64,000 nucleotides of DNA. Origin: Streptomyces sp. NBC_01497 (GTDB lineage Bacteria > Actinomycetota > Actinomycetes > Streptomycetales > Streptomycetaceae). Made by a program: the position numbers and the translations under genes. The stretch covers positions 6,324,001 through 6,388,000 of the forward strand of contig NZ_CP109427.1 in NCBI RefSeq assembly GCF_036250695.1, read 5' to 3'. This document shows, piece after piece, positions 29,486-39,428 of this stretch (position 1 is the first letter of the stretch; every line of letters starts with the position of its first letter). The notes under the pieces were generated by a model. That model did not search any database and had not been told where the DNA came from. It saw only the letters and a program-made list of their open reading frames with translations.

Positions 29486-30433
29486 TCAGCGCACGAAGGG
29501 GTCCACGGCCACCGCCACGAACAGCAGCGAGACGTAGGTGATGGACCAGTGGAACAGGCGCATCTCCTTGAGCTTCGCGCCGACGACGCCTGCCTTGGCG
29601 CGCGCCTGGAGCTTGTGCGCCTCCGCCAGCCACCACGCGCCGGACAGTGCGGCGACCACCGTGTAGAGCCAGCCGGTGTAGCCGAGCGGCGTGAGCGTCA
29701 GCGACACCAGGACCATGACCCAGCTGTACGCGACGACCTGCTTGGCGACGGCCGTGTTCGTGGCGACGGCGGGGAGCATCGGTACGCCCACCCGCTCGTA
29801 GTCGGTGCGTACCCGCATCATCAGGACCCACGTGTGCGGCGGCGTCCAGAAGAAGATGACGAGGAAGAGGACGACGGCCGCCCACGACATCGAGTCCGTC
29901 ACGGCCGACCAGCCGATGAGGACCGGCATGCAGCCGGCGATGCCGCCCCAGACCACGTTCTGCGAGGTGCGGCGCTTGAGTCCCATCGTGTAGACGAGCA
30001 CATAGAAAAGCAGAGCGCCGAGGGCCATCGCCGCCGACAGCCAGTTGATCAGCAAGCCGAACCAGAGCGTCGAGACGACGGCGAGCGTGAGACCGAATAC
30101 GAGGGCTTCGCGGGGGGAGACCATTCCGGTCACCAGGGGCCGCTGTGACGTCCTGTCCATCAGGGCGTCGATATCACGGTCGATATACATGTTCAGCGCA
30201 TTGGCGCCGCCCGCGGAGAGATAACCGCCGACGCAGGTCGCGAGGACCAGCCAGAGGTCCGGCACGCCCTGGGCGGCGAGGAACATGACCGGCACGGTGG
30301 TGATGAGCAGCAGCTCGATGATCCGGGGCTTCGTCAGCTCCACGAACGCCTTGACACGCGCTCCGAACGGCCGACGGGCCCTCGGGCTCGAAGTCGCGGC
30401 GACCCCTGCGGGTCGGGACTCGACGGCCGTCAC
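29486..30433 (-). CDS. ctaB: Protohaem IX farnesyltransferase (haem O synthase)
   Basis: Adds a farnesyl group to haem B to make haem O, the first step to haem A for the aa3 oxidase. The 315-residue protein is a UbiA-type prenyltransferase with about eight or nine membrane segments. The diphosphate-binding motif [15 protein letters not shown] (NxxxDxxxD) is near residue 100, and [18 protein letters not shown] near 32 is the family start. GTG 30433, with AGGGGTG just upstream, fits the conserved N-terminus; a longer frame into the intergenic region is not supported. It is divergent from tkt. Confidence 0.95.
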   Translation of the reverse strand: MTAVESRPAGVAATSSPRARRPFGARVKAFVELTKPRIIELLLITTVPVMFLAAQGVPDLWLVLATCVGGYLSAGGANALNMYIDRDIDALMDRTSQRPLVTGMVSPREALVFGLTLAVVSTLWFGLLINWLSAAMALGALLFYVLVYTMGLKRRTSQNVVWGGIAGCMPVLIGWSAVTDSMSWAAVVLFLVIFFWTPPHTWVLMMRVRTDYERVGVPMLPAVATNTAVAKQVVAYSWVMVLVSLTLTPLGYTGWLYTVVAALSGAWWLAEAHKLQARAKAGVVGAKLKEMRLFHWSITYVSLLFVAVAVDPFVR

Positions 30434-30750
30434 GTACACCCCTGACAGAGAAATCCCAGCAAGCTCCGGGCGTAGTGAAGCCCCGGTGAAGTCTTGCGCG
30501 TACCACGCCACTCTAGACGTTGCCCAGATGCCGTTCTTCGCGGGGGTGGGTCGTGTTGGGGCGCCCCGTGGCCATACGAAAGGCTCACCGGGAGGCAGAC
30601 TTCCGCCCCGGGCCGCACCCTGGGAATGCAGGGGAAATGCGCGGGAAATGCATGCGTGAGTCCGTCGCGGGCGCAAGGGTAGGCTCGACATCGAACCGGT
30701 GCGCCCGCAGGACACCGGCCGCGACATGTGGAGAGGAGCCCTGACTCAGG
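30434..30750. other. ctaB/tkt divergent intergenic region
   Basis: This 317-base spacer carries both promoters. A TAGGCT (30680-30685) is the likely tkt -10. Three spaced GGGAA(A)TGC direct repeats lie just upstream (annotated separately). No gene is evident. Confidence 0.6.
30622..30651 (+). repeat. Three direct repeats GGGAA(A)TGC upstream of tkt
   Basis: GGGAATGC (30622-30629), GGGAAATGC (30632-30640) and GGGAAATGC (30643-30651) occur with 10- and 11-base periods, so they face the same side of the helix. They end 28 bases before the candidate tkt -10, where an activator would bind. Confidence 0.6.
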
Positions 30751-32838
30751 GTGAGCACCAAGCCGACCACCACAGACCTCGAGTGGACAGAGCTGGACCA
30801 GAGGGCGGTCGACACCGTCCGTGTCCTGGCAGCGGATGCCGTGCAGAAGGTCGGCAACGGCCATCCCGGTACGGCGATGAGCCTGGCCCCTGCCGCGTAC
30901 ACCCTCTTCCAGAAGGTGATGCGGCACGACCCCGCCGACGCGGACTGGACCGGCCGTGACCGGTTCGTCCTGTCCGCGGGACATTCGTCCCTGACCCTCT
31001 ACATCCAGCTCTACCTGGCCGGGTTCGGCCTGGAGCTGGATGACCTGAAGGCCCTGCGGACATGGGGTTCCAAGACCCCCGGGCACCCGGAGTACGGCCA
31101 CACGGTCGGCGTGGAGACGACGACGGGCCCCCTGGGCCAGGGCGTCGCCAACGCGGTCGGCATGGCCATGGCCACCCGCTACGAGCGCGGACTGTTCGAC
31201 CCGGACGCCGAGCAGGGCGCGTCCCCGTTCGACCACTTCATCTACGCGATCGCGGGCGACGGTTGCCTTGAGGAGGGCATCTCGGCCGAGGCGTCCTCCC
31301 TCGCGGGCCACCAGAAGCTCGGCAACCTGATCCTGCTGTGGGACGACAACCACATCTCGATCGAGGGCGACACGGAGACCGCGGTCAGCGAGGACACCGT
31401 CAAGCGCTACGAGGCGTACGGCTGGCACGTCCAGCGCGTGGAGCCGAAGGCGGACGGCGACCTCGACCCGAAGGCCCTGTACACGGCGATCGAGAAGGCC
31501 AAGGCCGTCACCGACCGGCCCTCCTTCATCGCGATGCGCTCGATCATCGCCTGGCCGGCCCCGCACGCCCAGAACACCGAGGCCGCGCACGGCTCGGCGC
31601 TGGGCACGGACGAGGTCGCCGCCATCAAGCGGGTCCTCGGCTTCGACCCCGAGCAGGACTTCGAGGTCGCCGACGAGGTCGTCGGGCACACCCGCAAGGC
31701 GCTCGACCGGGGCCGCGAGGCGCGGGCCGAGTGGGAGAAGACCTTCGCCGCGTGGCGCACCGCGAACCCGGAGCACGCCCAGACCTTCGACCGGGTCGCC
31801 TCGGGCGCCCTGCCCGAGGGCTGGGAGGACGCGCTGCCCGTCTTCGAGACCGGCACGTCGCTCGCGACGCGCGCCGCGTCCGGCAAGGTCCTGCAGTCGC
31901 TCGGCCCGGTCGTCCCCGAACTGTGGGGCGGCTCCGCCGACCTGGCGGGCTCGAACAACACGACGTTCGACAAGAACTCGTCGTTCCTGCCCGTCGGCAA
32001 CCCCCTGCCGGAGGCGGACCAGTACGGCCGCACCATTCACTTCGGCATCCGCGAGCACTCGATGGCCGCGGAGATGAACGGCATCACGCTGCACGGCAAC
32101 ACCCGTGTCTACGGCGGTACGTTCCTCATCTTCTCGGACTACATGCGCAACGCGGTACGCCTGTCCGCGCTGATGCACCTGCCGGTGACGTACGTGTGGA
32201 CGCACGACTCGATCGGCCTCGGCGAGGACGGCCCGACGCACCAGCCGATCGAGCAACTGGCCACGCTGCGCGCCATCCCCGGCCTCAACGTGGTCCGCCC
32301 GGCGGACGCGAACGAGACGGTCATCGCCTGGCGCGAGATCCTGCGCCGTTACACCAAGGAGTACGGCAAGGGGCACCCGCACGGCCTCGCGCTGACCCGC
32401 CAGGGCGTGCCGACGTACGCGCCGAACGAGGACACGGCACGCGGCGGTTACGTGCTCGCCGAGGCCGAGGGCGGCACCCCGCAGGTCGTGCTCATCGGCA
32501 CGGGCTCCGAGGTGCAGCTCGCCGTCGAGGCGCGCGAGCGGCTCCAGGCCGAGGGGGTCCCGACGCGCGTCGTCTCGATGCCGTCGGTCGAGTGGTTCGA
32601 GGAGCAGAGCCAGGAGTACCGCGAATCCGTCCTGCCGCCGTCCGTGAAGGCGCGCGTGGCGGTCGAGGCGGGAATCGCCCTGACCTGGTACCGGTACGTG
32701 GGCGACGCGGGCCGTGTCGTCTCGATCGAGCACTTCGGTGCGTCGGCGGACGGCAAGGTCCTCTTCCGTGAGTTCGGCTTCACCGCCGACGCGGTTCTCG
32801 CCGCCGCGCGGGAATCTCTCGACGCCTCCGCACGCTGA
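30751..32838 (+). CDS. tkt: Transketolase
   Basis: Thiamine-diphosphate enzyme moving two-carbon units between ketoses and aldoses in the non-oxidative pentose phosphate pathway. The 695-residue protein has the substrate motif [13 protein letters not shown] near 30, [19 protein letters not shown] (ThDP motif start) near 168 with [13 protein letters not shown] after it, and the pyrimidine-domain [14 protein letters not shown] near 432. Length is normal. GTG 30751 has GAGAGGAG 12 bases upstream. It heads tkt-tal-zwf-opcA-pgl. Confidence 0.97.
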   Translation: MSTKPTTTDLEWTELDQRAVDTVRVLAADAVQKVGNGHPGTAMSLAPAAYTLFQKVMRHDPADADWTGRDRFVLSAGHSSLTLYIQLYLAGFGLELDDLKALRTWGSKTPGHPEYGHTVGVETTTGPLGQGVANAVGMAMATRYERGLFDPDAEQGASPFDHFIYAIAGDGCLEEGISAEASSLAGHQKLGNLILLWDDNHISIEGDTETAVSEDTVKRYEAYGWHVQRVEPKADGDLDPKALYTAIEKAKAVTDRPSFIAMRSIIAWPAPHAQNTEAAHGSALGTDEVAAIKRVLGFDPEQDFEVADEVVGHTRKALDRGREARAEWEKTFAAWRTANPEHAQTFDRVASGALPEGWEDALPVFETGTSLATRAASGKVLQSLGPVVPELWGGSADLAGSNNTTFDKNSSFLPVGNPLPEADQYGRTIHFGIREHSMAAEMNGITLHGNTRVYGGTFLIFSDYMRNAVRLSALMHLPVTYVWTHDSIGLGEDGPTHQPIEQLATLRAIPGLNVVRPADANETVIAWREILRRYTKEYGKGHPHGLALTRQGVPTYAPNEDTARGGYVLAEAEGGTPQVVLIGTGSEVQLAVEARERLQAEGVPTRVVSMPSVEWFEEQSQEYRESVLPPSVKARVAVEAGIALTWYRYVGDAGRVVSIEHFGASADGKVLFREFGFTADAVLAAARESLDASAR

Positions 32839-32872
32839 CGCCAGTACACGACAAGTAGGAGATGCAACCGAC

Positions 32873-33991
32873 ATGACAGACGCACTGAAGCGCCTCTCCG
32901 ACGAAGGCGTAGCGATCTGGCTGGACGACCTGTCACGCAAGCGGATCACCTCGGGCAACCTGGCCGAGCTGATCGACGAGCAGCACGTGGTGGGCGTCAC
33001 GACGAACCCTTCGATCTTCCAGAAGGCGATCTCCCAGGGCGACGGGTACGACACCCAGCTCACCGAGCTCGCGGCCCGCAAGGTGACCGTCGAGGAAGCC
33101 ATCCGCATGATCACCACGGCGGACGTCCGCGACGCCGCCGACATCCTGCGCCCCACCTTCGACGCGACGGGCGGCACGGACGGCCGGGTGTCCATCGAGG
33201 TGGACCCCCGCCTCGCGCACAACACGCTGGCCACGCTCGCCGAGGCCAAGCAGCTGGCCTGGCTGGTGGACCGGCCGAACACGCTGATCAAGATTCCGGC
33301 GACCAGGGCCGGCATCCCCGCGATCACCGAGACCATCGGCCGCGGTATCAGCGTCAACGTGACCCTGATCTTCTCGCTGGAGCGCTACCGGGAGGTCATG
33401 GACGCCTACCTGAGCGGACTGGAGAAGGCCAAGGCCGCCGGCCTGGACCTGTCCAAGATCCACTCCGTGGCGTCGTTCTTCGTCTCCCGTGTCGACACCG
33501 AGGTCGACAAGCGCCTCGACGCGCTGGGCACCGACGAGGCCAAGGCCGCCCGCGGCAAGGCCGCGGTCGCCAACGCCCGCCTCGCCTACGAGGCGTACGA
33601 GGAGGTCTTCGGCAGCGACCGCTGGGCCGTCCTCGACCGCGCGCAGGCCAACAAGCAGCGCCCGCTGTGGGCCTCCACGGGCGTCAAGGACAAGGCGTAC
33701 AAGGACACGATGTACGTGGACGACCTGGTCGCCCCGAACACCGTGAACACCATGCCCGAGGCGACCCTGTACGCCGTCCAGGACCACGGCTCGATCACCG
33801 GCGACGCCGTCCGCGGCACCTACGACCAGGCCCGCGCGGACCTGGCCGCCCTGGAGAAGCTGGGCATCTCGTACAACGAGGTCGTCCAGCTCCTTGAGGA
33901 CGAGGGCGTCGACAAGTTCGAGTCGGCGTGGAACGACCTGCTCAAGTCGACCGAGGCGGAACTCAAGCGCCTCGCCCCCTCGGAGGGCTGA
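32873..33991 (+). CDS. tal: Transaldolase
   Basis: Transfers a dihydroxyacetone unit from sedoheptulose 7-phosphate. The 372-residue protein is the actinobacterial/cyanobacterial long form. [14 protein letters not shown] near residue 43 and [18 protein letters not shown] near 140, carrying the Schiff-base lysine, are both present. ATG 32873 with TAGGAG upstream matches the conserved start [22 protein letters not shown]. The stop is five bases before the zwf start. Confidence 0.96.
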   Translation: MTDALKRLSDEGVAIWLDDLSRKRITSGNLAELIDEQHVVGVTTNPSIFQKAISQGDGYDTQLTELAARKVTVEEAIRMITTADVRDAADILRPTFDATGGTDGRVSIEVDPRLAHNTLATLAEAKQLAWLVDRPNTLIKIPATRAGIPAITETIGRGISVNVTLIFSLERYREVMDAYLSGLEKAKAAGLDLSKIHSVASFFVSRVDTEVDKRLDALGTDEAKAARGKAAVANARLAYEAYEEVFGSDRWAVLDRAQANKQRPLWASTGVKDKAYKDTMYVDDLVAPNTVNTMPEATLYAVQDHGSITGDAVRGTYDQARADLAALEKLGISYNEVVQLLEDEGVDKFESAWNDLLKSTEAELKRLAPSEG

Positions 33992-33996
33992 TCCCC

Positions 33997-35529
33997 TTGA
34001 CCGCAACCCACGGAGCCAATCCGCTCCGTGACCCCGCGGACCGAAGGCTCCCGCGCATCGCGGGGCCTTCGGGCCTGGTCATCTTCGGTGTCACGGGCGA
34101 CCTGTCCCGCAAGAAGCTGATGCCGGCGGTCTACGACCTGGCCAACCGCGGCCTGCTGCCGCCGGGCTTCTCACTCATCGGCTTCGCCCGCCGCGACTGG
34201 GAGAACGAGGACTTCGCCCAGGTCGTGCACGACGCCGTCAAGGAGCACGCACGTACCGCGTTCCGCGAGGAGGTCTGGCAGCAGCTCAGCCAGGGCATGC
34301 GGTTCGTGCAGGGCACCTTCGACGACGACGAGGCGTTCGAGACGCTGAAGTCGACGATCGAGGACCTCGACAAGTCGCAGGGCACGGGCGGCAACTTCGC
34401 CTTCTACCTGTCGGTGCCGCCGAAGTTCTTCCCCAAGGTCGTCAAGCAGCTCAAGAAGCACGGGCTCGCCGACCAGAAGGAAGGGTCCTGGCGCCGCGCC
34501 GTCATCGAGAAGCCGTTCGGCCACGACCTCAAGTCCGCGAAGGAACTCAACGCGGTCGTCCACGAGGTCTTCCCGCCGCACGAGGTCTTCCGGATCGACC
34601 ACTACCTCGGCAAGGAGACCGTCCAGAACATCCTGGCGCTCCGCTTCGCCAACACCCTCTTCGAGCCGATCTGGAACCGGTCGTACGTCGACCACGTGCA
34701 GATCACCATGGCCGAAGACATCGGTATCGGCGGCCGGGCCGGGTACTACGACGGCATCGGCGCCGCGCGCGACGTCATCCAGAACCACCTGCTCCAGCTC
34801 ATGGCGCTGACCGCGATGGAGGAGCCCGCCTCCTTCGACGCGGACGCGCTGGTCGCGGAGAAGACCAAGGTGCTCGGCGCCGTACGGCTGCCGAAGGACC
34901 TGGGGGCCGACACCGTGCGCGGCCAGTACGCCTCGGGCTGGCAGGGCGGCGAGAAGGCCGTCGGCTACCTCCAGGAAGACGGCATCGACCCCAAGTCGAA
35001 GACCGACACGTACGCCGCGATCAAGGTGGAGATTGAGAACCGCCGCTGGGCGGGCGTCCCGTTCTATCTCCGTACCGGCAAGCGCCTCGGCCGCCGCGTC
35101 ACCGAGATCGCGGTCGTCTTCCAGCGCGCGCCGCACTCGCCCTTCGACCACACGGCGACCGAGGAGCTGGGGCAGAACGCCCTCGTCATCCGCGTTCAGC
35201 CGGACGAGGGCGTGACGATGCGGTTCGGCTCCAAGGTGCCCGGTACCTCCATGGAGGTACGGGACGTCTCGATGGACTTCCAGTACGGCGAGTCCTTCAC
35301 CGAGTCCAGCCCCGAGGCGTACGAGCGACTCATCCTCGACGTGCTGCTCGGCGACGCCAACCTCTTCCCGCGCACGGAGGAGGTCGAGCTCTCCTGGAAG
35401 ATCCTCGACCCGATCGAGGAGTTCTGGGACAAGCACGGCAGGCCCGCCCAGTACGAGTCCGGGACCTGGGGTCCCGCCGAGGCGGACGAAATGCTCGCAC
35501 GAGACGGACGGAGCTGGCGGCGGCCATGA
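33997..35529 (+). CDS. zwf: Glucose-6-phosphate 1-dehydrogenase
   Basis: Oxidises glucose 6-phosphate to 6-phosphogluconolactone with NADP+. The 510-residue protein has the nucleotide motif IFGVTGDLSRKKLMPA near residue 30 and the active-site RIDHYLGKETVQN near 200. I chose TTG 33997: GGAGGG (33982-33987) lies nine bases before it and it follows the tal stop by five bases, whereas the longer in-frame start is inside tal. The rare start codon may lower translation relative to neighbours. The stop overlaps opcA as ATGA, consistent with the partner role of OpcA. Confidence 0.95.
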   Translation: MTATHGANPLRDPADRRLPRIAGPSGLVIFGVTGDLSRKKLMPAVYDLANRGLLPPGFSLIGFARRDWENEDFAQVVHDAVKEHARTAFREEVWQQLSQGMRFVQGTFDDDEAFETLKSTIEDLDKSQGTGGNFAFYLSVPPKFFPKVVKQLKKHGLADQKEGSWRRAVIEKPFGHDLKSAKELNAVVHEVFPPHEVFRIDHYLGKETVQNILALRFANTLFEPIWNRSYVDHVQITMAEDIGIGGRAGYYDGIGAARDVIQNHLLQLMALTAMEEPASFDADALVAEKTKVLGAVRLPKDLGADTVRGQYASGWQGGEKAVGYLQEDGIDPKSKTDTYAAIKVEIENRRWAGVPFYLRTGKRLGRRVTEIAVVFQRAPHSPFDHTATEELGQNALVIRVQPDEGVTMRFGSKVPGTSMEVRDVSMDFQYGESFTESSPEAYERLILDVLLGDANLFPRTEEVELSWKILDPIEEFWDKHGRPAQYESGTWGPAEADEMLARDGRSWRRP

Positions 35530-36542
35530 AGATCGACCTCACGGACACCACGTCCAGCAAGATCAACAAGGCGCTGGTCCAGGGCCGGAAGGCCATCGGG
35601 TCACCCTCGGTCGGCATGGTCCTCACCCTGGTCGTCGTCACCGACGAGGAGAACGCGTACGACGCCCTGAGGGCCGCGAGCGACGCGTCGAGGGAACACC
35701 CCTCGCGCATGCTCGTCGTCGTCAAGCGCCCCTCGCGCTCCCCGCGGGACCGCGCCAACGCGCGCCTCGACGCCGAGGTGCGGGTCGGCGAGGACGCCGG
35801 CATCGGCGAGACGGTCATCCTCCGGCTGTACGGCGAGGTCATCGACCACGCCCAGTCGGTGGTGCTGCCGCTGCTGCTGCCCGACGCCCCGGTCGTCGCC
35901 TGGTGGCCGGTGAACTCGCCGCCCAGCCCGGCCAAGGACCCGCTGGGCGCGCTGGCCCAGCGTCGCGTCACGGACTCCTACACCGCGCAGAGCCCGGTCG
36001 AGGAGCTCAAGGAACGCGCCGCCGTCTACACGCCGGGCGACACGGACCTGGCATGGAGCCGGATCACCCCGTGGCGTTCCATGCTCGCCGCCGCCCTCGA
36101 CCAGGTGACCTGCAAGGTCACCTCGGTCGAGGTGGAGGGCGAGCAGGACAACCCGAGCTGTGAACTGCTCGGGATGTGGCTGGCCGACCGCCTCGGCGTG
36201 CCGGTGCGGCGCGCCGTGTCCAAGGGCCCTGGGCTCACCGCCGTGCGGATGGAGACCACCTGCGGTCCGGTCTCCATCGACCGAGCCGACGGCTCCCTCG
36301 CGACCCTCTCCATCGAGGGCCAGCCCGACCGCGCGGTGGCGCTCAACCGCCGCGAGACGGCCGAGCTGATCGCGGAGGAACTGCGCAGGCTCGACCCGGA
36401 CGACACGTACGCGTCGACGCTGCGCTTCGGCGTGGACCGGCTCGCCGAGTCGTCGGCCGGGGCACCGGCGGGCGACACGGCCAAGGACGGTGCGGCGCCG
36501 GCCGCGAAGAAGACCGCGGCCAAGCGGGCGGCGTCCAAGTGA
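35526..36542 (+). CDS. opcA: Glucose-6-phosphate dehydrogenase assembly protein OpcA
   Basis: OpcA is an allosteric/assembly partner of Zwf in cyanobacteria and actinobacteria. The 338-residue protein shows the conserved PDAPVVAWWPVNSPPSPAKDPLGALAQRRVTDS near 120-150 and DLAWSRITPWRSMLAAALDQ near 178-197. An alanine/lysine tail (last 30 residues) is low-complexity. ATG 35526 overlaps the zwf stop by four bases and the gene's own stop overlaps pgl as GTGA, so zwf-opcA-pgl are translationally coupled. Confidence 0.94.
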   Translation: MKIDLTDTTSSKINKALVQGRKAIGSPSVGMVLTLVVVTDEENAYDALRAASDASREHPSRMLVVVKRPSRSPRDRANARLDAEVRVGEDAGIGETVILRLYGEVIDHAQSVVLPLLLPDAPVVAWWPVNSPPSPAKDPLGALAQRRVTDSYTAQSPVEELKERAAVYTPGDTDLAWSRITPWRSMLAAALDQVTCKVTSVEVEGEQDNPSCELLGMWLADRLGVPVRRAVSKGPGLTAVRMETTCGPVSIDRADGSLATLSIEGQPDRAVALNRRETAELIAEELRRLDPDDTYASTLRFGVDRLAESSAGAPAGDTAKDGAAPAAKKTAAKRAASK

Positions 36543-37324
36543 GCACGACGCCGCAGCTCGTCGTGCATCGCGACAAGGAGCTGATGGCGTGCGCCACGGC
36601 GGCGCGGCTGATCACGAAGATCGTGGACGCGCAGGCGTCGCGCGGCTCCGCGTCGGTCGTCCTGACCGGCGGGCGCAACGGCAACGGCCTGCTGGCCGCG
36701 CTGGCGTCGTCGCCCGCGCGGGACGCGGTCGACTGGTCGCGGCTCGACCTGTGGTGGGGTGACGAACGCTTCCTCCCCGAGGGGGACAGCGAGCGCAATG
36801 TCACCCAGGCACGCGACGCGCTGCTCGGCAGTGTCCCGCTCGACCCGAAGCGGGTGCACGCGATGGCCGCCTCGGACGGCCCGTACGGCAGCGACATCGA
36901 GGCGGCCGCGGCCGCCTACGCCGCCGAACTGGCCGCCGCGGCGCGGCCCGAGGACCACGCACAGGTACCGTCGTTCGACGTCCTGATGCTGGGCGTGGGG
37001 CCCGACACCCATGTCGCGTCGCTGTTCCCCGAGCTGCCCGGCGTACGGGAGAGCGAACGCACGGTGGTCGCCGTGCACGGGGCTCCGAAGCCGCCGCCGC
37101 TGCGCATCTCGCTCACGCTGCCCGCCATCAGGGCGGCACACGAGGTGTGGCTGCTCGCGGCGGGCGAGGACAAGGCCGAGGCAGCGGAGATCGCGCTGTC
37201 CGGCGCCGGCGAGATCCAGGCTCCCGCGGCGGGTGCGACCGGCAGGGCGCGCACGCTGTGGCTGCTGGACGAGGCGGCGGCGTCGAAGCTGCCGCGCGCG
37301 CTCTACCCGCCGGCCTCCGCCTGA
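36539..37324 (+). CDS. pgl: 6-Phosphogluconolactonase
   Basis: Hydrolyses 6-phosphogluconolactone, the product of Zwf. The 261-residue protein belongs to the DevB/SOL family: VVLTGGRNGNGLLAAL near 40, DLWWGDERFLPEGDSERN near 70, and the signature MLGVGPDTHVASLFPELPGV near 150. GTG 36539 overlaps the opcA stop. It completes the oxidative branch encoded here; a 6-phosphogluconate dehydrogenase gene is not in the window. Confidence 0.95.
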   Translation: MSTTPQLVVHRDKELMACATAARLITKIVDAQASRGSASVVLTGGRNGNGLLAALASSPARDAVDWSRLDLWWGDERFLPEGDSERNVTQARDALLGSVPLDPKRVHAMAASDGPYGSDIEAAAAAYAAELAAAARPEDHAQVPSFDVLMLGVGPDTHVASLFPELPGVRESERTVVAVHGAPKPPPLRISLTLPAIRAAHEVWLLAAGEDKAEAAEIALSGAGEIQAPAAGATGRARTLWLLDEAAASKLPRALYPPASA

Positions 37325-37347
37325 GGCACGGGCATACGGGCGTACCT

Positions 37348-37396
37348 GACGGCCCGGTCCCCCTCCCGCGATCAGCGGGGGAGGGGCCGGGCCGTC
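37348..37396. terminator. Bidirectional terminator between pgl and the convergent kinase-like gene
   Basis: An arm from 37348 (GACGGCCCGG...) pairs with 37375-37396 (...CCGGGCCGTC) across an ATCA loop, with about 20 bp including a few mismatches. It lies between convergent stops at 37324 and 37473. Confidence 0.8.
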
Positions 37397-37472
37397 GGCG
37401 TGCCCCTCCTCGGCTGAGCCGTGCGGGCCCGCGCCGGGGGCGTCGGGGGGAGGTGCCGCCTCGCCGCGCGGT

Positions 37473-38300
37473 TCAGACGTTCGCGCCGTCCAGCAGGCGC
37501 AGGAGGTGCGCCGCGCGGTGTTCCGCGGCGCCGGGCGGATTGCGCGAGCCCGGCCCCGAGGCGTCCCCGAGCAGCAGGAAGAGCCATACGAGGGAGAGCA
37601 GCCTGCGGCAGTCGTCGTAGCGGGCGGCCTCCGCGCGCGTCAGCGGGAAGTGCCCCAGGAACAGGGGGACGTCGAGCCCGCCCTCCTCGCGGCTGGACAC
37701 GTGCTCGGTGATCTCGGCCAGTTCGAAGGCGCGGTCGCTGCGGCCCGAGTCCTCGAAGTCGACGGCGCGTACCCGCTGCCCGTCCCACAAGTAGTTGGCG
37801 AGGTTGCCGTCGCCCGGGCCGAATACCACCGGTACGCCGGGCGGATCGTCCTCGCCCACGCGGCTGGAGCCCAGCCAGGAGATCCCGCGCTCGACGGCCT
37901 GCGCCGCCACCCCCCGTGTCCGGTCCGCGTGGCCTTCGGCGAGCCAGCCCGGGACGCGGCGCAGCAGTGCGGACGCGCGGTCCGGCCGGGGCGGCAGGGA
38001 CCGCACCGCGCCGGGCGGTACGCACGTGTGCAGCCGCCGTACGGCCCGGGCGAGGGCGGCGGTACGGGCGGGGTCCGCGAGCGCGCCGCGCAGCGGGGTC
38101 CCCGGCAGCCGTGACATGACGATCACGGGACGCTCGACGGCCGGGTCCGACGCGAGGGGCACGGGTGCGAGGCCGGGTGCGTGGATGTGGAGCAGGCACA
38201 GGGCGCGCCACTCGCGCGCGTGTTCCGCGTGGTCGCCGGGGCGGAACGTCTTGACGACCCGCTCCCCGTCGGCCTCGACGGTGTGCGTGCTCCAGACCAC
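37473..38300 (-). CDS. Aminoglycoside phosphotransferase-fold kinase-like protein
   Basis: A 275-residue protein of the APH/choline-kinase fold. The catalytic loop reads FGPGDGNLANYLW near residue 160: the aspartate and asparagine of HxDxxxxN are kept but the histidine is replaced by proline. The metal-binding motif follows as RAVDFEDSGRSDRAFELAE. The N-terminal part has the RVVKTFRPG lysine and REWRALCLLH. The real substrate of such chromosomal proteins is generally not an aminoglycoside and is unknown here. It lies 19 bases downstream of ctaA on the same strand and is probably cotranscribed with it. Confidence 0.8.
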   Translation of the reverse strand: MVWSTHTVEADGERVVKTFRPGDHAEHAREWRALCLLHIHAPGLAPVPLASDPAVERPVIVMSRLPGTPLRGALADPARTAALARAVRRLHTCVPPGAVRSLPPRPDRASALLRRVPGWLAEGHADRTRGVAAQAVERGISWLGSSRVGEDDPPGVPVVFGPGDGNLANYLWDGQRVRAVDFEDSGRSDRAFELAEITEHVSSREEGGLDVPLFLGHFPLTRAEAARYDDCRRLLSLVWLFLLLGDASGPGSRNPPGAAEHRAAHLLRLLDGANV

Positions 38301-38319
38301 GTCGTGCGGCGCCGGGCCG

Positions 38320-39327
38320 TCAGACCTTCGCGGCGAGCGGGAGGTGGGCCTGGGCCGGCACCTCGGGCACGGCCGACGGGCGCTCCCGAAGGCTCACCGC
38401 GACCCGCACCACCCCGATCCACACCGCGCAGATCCCCAGCATGTGCACCCCGACGAGGAGTTCGGGCACCCCGGTCGCGGACTGGACGACCCCGATGACG
38501 CCCTGGGCGAGCAGGACCAGCAGGAAGTTGCGGGCGAGCACGCGGGTGTCGTGCGGCGCGTCGACGACGTGCAGCCCGATCCACAGGGCGGCGGACATCG
38601 CGACGACGAGGCACGCGAGGCCCCCGTGCACGTACACCGTGTCCAGCCAGTCGAACGGCATCCGCGGCACCTTGGTGCTGTCGCCCGCGTGGGTACCGGA
38701 GCCCGTCGCCGCGGTGCCCGCGGCGATCAGGACGGCCGTCGCGAGGACCATCCACGCCGTGAGGCGGCGCAGCGGCAGCGGGGCGCGCGGCCGGGCGGGC
38801 AGGTCACCCTCGCGAAAGCGCAGCCAGGCCAGGGTGGTGACGGTGACGAAGACCATGGCGAGCAGCAGATGGCCCGCGACCGTCCAGGGGTTGAGCTTGA
38901 CGAGGACGGTGATGCCGCCGAGCACCGCGTTGGCGACGACCAGCCAGAACTGCGACCAGGCGAGCCGGGTGACGCTGCGCCTGCGGGGCTTCGCGCAGCG
39001 GGCGGCGATGATCGCCCACCCGACGACGACGCAGAGCAGGTCGGTCAGCATGCGGTTGCTGAACTCGATCGCGCCGTGCAGGCCGAGCGCGGGGGTCGCC
39101 GTGAGGCTGCCGTCGGAGCACTTGGGCCAGGTGGGGCAGCCGAGACCCGAGCTGGTCAGGCGGACCGCGCCGCCGGTGACGACGATGACCACGCTCATCA
39201 CCACCGCGGCCAGCAGCGAGTAGCGGACCAGACGGTCGGAGGGCGTCCAGCGCGCGGCCAGGAAGGCCAGGGGGTTACGGGCCGCTTCGGCCACATCCGC
39301 CCGGGTGACGTTCGGCATGACAGTCAT
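38320..39327 (-). CDS. ctaA: Haem A synthase
   Basis: Converts haem O to haem A for cytochrome oxidase. The 335-residue protein has eight membrane segments in two similar four-helix halves. Haem-ligand histidines are visible in LHGAIEFSNRM near 80, VAGHLLLAM near 150, YVHGGLACLV near 230 and GVHMLGICAVW near 295; the extracellular cysteine pair GLGCPTWPKC near 60 is typical of Gram-positive CtaA. Two start codons, ATG 39327 and ATG 39318, are nine bases apart and neither has a clear Shine-Dalgarno. It lies downstream of the ABC permease gene on the same strand. Confidence 0.93.
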   Translation of the reverse strand: MTVMPNVTRADVAEAARNPLAFLAARWTPSDRLVRYSLLAAVVMSVVIVVTGGAVRLTSSGLGCPTWPKCSDGSLTATPALGLHGAIEFSNRMLTDLLCVVVGWAIIAARCAKPRRRSVTRLAWSQFWLVVANAVLGGITVLVKLNPWTVAGHLLLAMVFVTVTTLAWLRFREGDLPARPRAPLPLRRLTAWMVLATAVLIAAGTAATGSGTHAGDSTKVPRMPFDWLDTVYVHGGLACLVVAMSAALWIGLHVVDAPHDTRVLARNFLLVLLAQGVIGVVQSATGVPELLVGVHMLGICAVWIGVVRVAVSLRERPSAVPEVPAQAHLPLAAKV

Positions 39328-39428
39328 CGTATGCGGCCGCTTGTGCAGGTTTTCACGAGGGGGTGGCCGGATCGCCGCCCGTGGGCCGCTCCACCGCGCC
39401 GCCGGTGGGCGGGCCCGCCGTGGCGGGG

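Noticed and set aside
30430..33357. 975-codon minus-strand frame across tkt
   Set aside because: Shadow of transketolase and transaldolase; no independent start signals.
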